Source: Persicaria tinctoria
Lineage: Eukaryota; Streptophyta; Magnoliopsida; Caryophyllales; Polygonaceae
Direction of reading: 5' to 3'
Assembly (NCBI GenBank): GCA_037127255.1
Contig: JBANSL010000013.1
Span: 11,614,688 to 11,678,687, forward strand
DNA length: 64,000 bases
Shown here in pieces: positions 60,527 through 64,000 of this stretch (position 1 is its first letter; the number at the start of each line of letters is the position of its first letter). The notes beneath the pieces were generated by a model. The model saw only the letters and a list, made by a program, of their open reading frames with translations, was not told the DNA's origin and did not search any database. The translations under genes and the position numbers were made by a program.

Positions 60527-60777
60527 TTAGGTTTTGACTTGAAGATTTATATACATCGAAGTTAATTAAATTTTAAAATAAAAAACCTACCGTTACAGAA
60601 TCTGAAAATTCACATCTACTTTAAAAATTAGATTTTGTTACGAGTATAAAGAAATTGATTAAGGCGAAGTCAGATGTTCGGATTCCTCCACCGCCGGCCA
60701 AATCTCCAATCTTTGGGCAATCAATTAATTCCCCAAAATCTCTAAAACAAAAATATACATCTTTTTCTAATTCGAAA

Positions 60778-62470
60778 ATGGGGTTGTTGGGTGGTGAATC
60801 ATGGTGTTTCTGCAGCGGCGGCGGCAAGTCGGAGCGTCTCAAGGCCACCCTCTACGCCACCAAGAGCGCCGCCATGGCCACCCTCTCCTCCTCCACCAAA
60901 GATGGCGGTGGAGGAGAAGTCACCGGCTGCGGCTTTCTCATACACAAGAACCTCCTCCTCACCACCCACGTCAACCTCCCTTCCGCCTCCGCCGCCGACT
61001 CCTCCGACCTCCGCCTCCAAAACGGCGCAGTTGCCACCCTTGTCCCTCACAGGTAACTCATATATACAACTCGTTGATATGAAATGATTCTATCATTGCC
61101 ATTTATATTCCGTTACTGAGGAAACCGAGTTTCTTGCACTCCAAGTCACATATCCAACGACTACGTTATTCCGTTTTCTCGTATTCAGGTTCTTCATCAC
61201 GAGCTCGGTGCTCGATCTCACGATCGTAGGCTTGGACTCGGTCGAAGGAGACTCTAATCCCTCGGGGTCTCACCTCAAGACGTGTTCAAAGCCGAATCTA
61301 GACCTAGGAAGTGCGGTTTACGTCTTAGGCTATGCGGCCGGAGGCAAAGAGCTCACAATAAGTGAAGGAAAGGTGGTGATTGCGACGGACAACCTCATCA
61401 AGTTCTCGACGGAGGGCGTAACTTGGAGCCCTGGGTCAGCAGGGTTTGACGCCAATGGCAATCTCGCCTTCATGATATGCGATCCTATGAAGCTCGCAAC
61501 TTCTCCTTACACCAAGGCTTCGGCCAGCTCCACCACATCGTCCACTTCTTCGTCTTGCAAGAGAGATCGCGAGACGCTGTTTGGTATCCCTATGCCCGTC
61601 ATCTGTGGCTGGTTGAACCAGCATTGGGAGGGCGGCCTTGATGAACTAAGCAAGCCGAAACTGCCTCTGATGAGATTGGTTTCAGCTGGTCGGAGCTGGA
61701 GCGAGCATCATGGCGGTTCGTCCGTCATAACGAACGAGATCTTCAAGGCTACCGAAGCTGAAGAGTTGGCCATAGGGCCACAGGATGCATCAGGCACGAA
61801 TGACCACGAGGACGACGATGAGCCGGCTGCTACTGCACAATGTACTAACATTCAGGCCCCTGAGAGGAATGAATCTCCCAAGGTTGCATCTGTTTCTATA
61901 GGAATGAAGGAAGAGGTAGAGACCTCGGATTCGGAGAGTAACATTGAACCAAGAGTTGATGAGGATTCAATCCCTGCAGAGCCCTGTATGGATCAGCTCC
62001 CGGGCACTGATATCTTGATACTTGAAGGCTCAGGGAATGCAGAAGATAGCTCGTCGGGATCTGCGAATGCTGTCCAACATGAGGTCGAGTCAAGCCCATC
62101 TCGTGTTGAAGGGAAAGCCGGGATGGGAAGCATGTACTCAGCTGAGACTGCGGAGAGCAGTAACACCACATCCCCGAGAGAAGCAAGGTTCCGAAAGTCG
62201 GAAGGGAGAGGCCAGGGAGGTGTGACCTACAATCGTTGGGCTGCACATAAGTATCCGGTGGCTCGCAAGTCTTCGGTAGAGAAGCCTTCGAGTATCACCC
62301 AGCCAAGGAAGTCTATCTCGCAAGGGGCAACTTCTCAAATGAGCCATGGCTTATCCAGCCCTACCGTTTCATCGATAATGAAGAAGAGAAACGCCGATTT
62401 GGAGAAGCCGAAACCTGCAAGTAAGACGCGCCAAACTGCTGTGAGTTCGACTCCGAGGTGGGTGATTTGA
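60778..62470 (+). CDS. Trypsin-like protease-fold protein
   Basis: Two exons, 60778-61052 and 61189-62470, join in phase (AG|G, Arg) for 518 residues. Residues about 20-240 look like a trypsin-like serine peptidase domain. The candidate triad is His64 (LLTTHVNLP), Asp101 (VLDLTIVGLD) and Ser175 (SPGSAGFDANGN), in the right order with a GSAG-type nucleophile site. No signal peptide is evident. From about 240 on, the protein is low-complexity and rich in Ser, Glu and Asp, then basic near the end (YNRWAAHKYPVARKS, SIMKKRNADLEKPKPASKT). The start has a good context (GAAAATGGGG) and the upstream frame has no other ATG. Substrate and location are unknown. The first exon is very GC-rich. Confidence 0.88.
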
Positions 62471-63828
62471 CTTGCTTCCTTTTGCTCAAGAACATGGAAG
62501 TAAAAGGCTAATAGGTTGCATACATTGTGAATTGATACTGTATTTCATATGTACTCTTACAGCTTACTGGTGTAATGTTTTCACATGTTTGTTGAATAGC
62601 TTAATCGAAATTTACTCGCCTTATCTAGTAGTGAACAAGGAGTAATCGTCTTCCACCTTGCGTCTACCGAAAGCCCTCTTCCCCATATCACACCCATCTT
62701 TCTTAAAGCTCTGGCTTCAACTGAAAAATGGTAGTTCTTTGATCCTCCAGGCTGAATCATACTCAGCTGAAGATAAAGAGGGAGGCTTTTAGATTTTTAC
62801 AGGGATCGGAATGGAAGCTGCCGTGGTGTGTCGTTGGGGAGGCTGAAGGGCTGTACTAAGTTTGCTTGTAAACCAGATCATGCTCATGCTGGTGGAGCTC
62901 CATTGATTGATCGTTCTGTGTATTGTACTATTGTGATTAATACAAACGTTCTAGTTATGTAGAATGTTTGTGCAGTTATTAATGACACAGCATAAGGGAT
63001 ATAGCTGAACTATACCACTTCACGAATGGGGAACCGAAGGGACATAGGGCTACGATGAACACCATGAAATCCTGAAAATGAACCCCGGCATTAAGATCGG
63101 TGATTTCCCTTTGTTGGGGGGCGAGTCAGTAAGTTTAGGAATGGTATCTGATTTATTGCGGATTATGGTTAATTACACAACTGAGCAATTCACAGACAAA
63201 CATTCGCAATATGCTGCAAATTTTCGGCATTAGAGAGATTGTTCAATGAATTCGCTCAGATGCCAAGGACCGTTCCTGGCATTGGCAGGGGGAGAATATA
63301 CTAAAAAGCTTGGATTTAATCAACAAAATACCAACCAACAAAAAAAAAAAAAGCGGCTTCTCACCGATCATGTAGAGCTGCTCAACAGCTACAACTTCAC
63401 TGAAAATATAGTAGAGCTGCTCATCAGCCACAAATTCACTGAAAATATGCATCATGAAAGGGATTATGGCATTCAGCGTGTGGTCTCCCTTAGTATGTGC
63501 TTCTTGAATCCTTTGCATGAATCCTCCTCAACAGAAAGTTTCCCCCTATCGACAGAAGTTAATATCATGTTCAGAATCGGTTGGTTTGCTGCCAAATGCT
63601 AAAGAAGATTAGTTCATTATATTTCATTTGTTACACAACCAGAGCACAGTCGATATGTGCTAAGATCCAACTTTTAACATATCCAGAAAACACCTTCAAT
63701 TCTTTCTCCTGAAGACTCCAACACAATCATATTTGTTTGCATTAAGACTTCAGCACATCATGACTTGTGTTGTGGGTCAGGAAGTAATATGTATCCTGGC
63801 ATAATAGAAATATACCTCTAGGCTCAGG
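62471..63828. other. Convergent 3' flanks with a short tandem repeat
   Basis: This stretch lies between the protease (plus) and RING-finger (minus) genes, and much of it is probably 3' untranslated sequence. A 39-bp tandem duplication, GTAGAGCTGCTCA..., is at 63372-63410 and 63411-63449. Frames near 63246-63602 are open but show no domain. Confidence 0.45.
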
Positions 63829-63999
63829 CTAACTCCTTGTTGGAAGGTAGATTCTAATGGTATCCTTCATAGCAATCTTCCTCCGACAGGTAGGACATTT
63901 GTTCTTCACAGCTAAAGCAGCCTTGATGCAACCCTTGCAAAATATATGGCCACACCTGGTTGACATTTCTTCAACCAATGGACCCATGCAAATTGGACA
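63829..63999 (-). CDS. RING-finger protein, last exon (partial)
   Basis: The minus strand reads a C3HC4 RING finger from the window edge: CPICMGPL at the edge, then CGHIFCKGCI, NKCPTCRRKI, and the end IRIYLPTRS followed by TAG at 63829-63831. All metal ligands are visible: Cys, Cys, Cys, His, Cys, Cys, Cys, Cys. A RING at the very C-terminus with this spacing is typical of RNF4-like and other small E3 ubiquitin ligases. The rest of the protein lies outside the window, so the substrate class cannot be given. Confidence 0.9.
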   Translation of the reverse strand, partial: CPICMGPLVEEMSTRCGHIFCKGCIKAALAVKNKCPTCRRKIAMKDTIRIYLPTRS

Positions 64000-64000
64000 A

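Noticed and set aside
63246..63602. 118-codon forward frame near the right end
   Set aside because: It crosses an A-run and the 39-bp tandem duplication and matches no family; likely 3' flank.
1..64000. CRISPR arrays, operons, bacterial or phage-like systems
   Set aside because: No regularly spaced identical repeats of that type and all supported genes are intron-bearing plant genes or plant gene families; the direct repeats found are tandem or transposon-derived.

Overview
This is nuclear DNA from a flowering plant, most likely a eudicot. The genes have introns with GT-AG borders, and the protein-coding exons match plant-specific families. The spaces between genes are AT-rich and packed with plant-type transposons (Stowaway and Tourist MITEs, MULE, hAT, Helitron, SINE, LINE and LTR remnants). 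I cannot name the species; an asterid is a guess only.

Eight genes can be supported. A 19-exon gene for a mitochondrial-type TypA/BipA translational GTPase fills 13164-23317 (-). A bromodomain/NET (GTE-type) protein is at 29229-31274 (+). A DAD1-like phospholipase A1, split by a 4-kb repeat-filled intron, is at 34019-39352 (+). A small plant protein of unknown function (probably DUF7795 type) is at 50349-50996 (-). It is divergent from a membrane-anchored receptor-like kinase at 51618-53757 (+), which converges on an isoprenylcysteine methyltransferase at 54303-54977 (-). A trypsin-like protease-fold protein is at 60778-62470 (+). The last exon of a RING-finger protein runs off the right edge at 63829-63999 (-). 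Plant genes are not in operons and I see no shared pathway; the only close pairings are the divergent and convergent neighbours between 50 and 55 kb.

The rest is mobile DNA. From 1.2 to 10.1 kb there is a hAT element with a perfect 8-bp target duplication, a LINE remnant, a MULE-like element with a perfect 9-bp duplication beside a large foldback element, two complete Stowaway MITEs, an LTR remnant and a SINE sitting inside a MITE. From 23.5 to 28.4 kb there is a MULE carrying a GC-rich non-terminal segment (Pack-MULE candidate), a LINE reverse-transcriptase remnant and a 1.2-kb retroposon. From 39.4 to 50.1 kb the 3' flank of the lipase gene has been repeated about three times. The middle copy is split by a small MULE-like MITE and an 8.9-kb long-TIR element, which itself holds a 7.0-kb Helitron (41610-48626) with canonical ends and exon-like fragments. 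From 56.4 to 58.4 kb a hAT lies inside a MULE that landed exactly at the edge of a Stowaway MITE.

I found no clearly new biological system. The most interesting items are the gene-fragment-carrying Helitron and Pack-MULE candidates and the nested insertions, whose order of arrival can be read from their target duplications. Exon borders come from reading frame, splice consensus and family resemblance, without transcript data.
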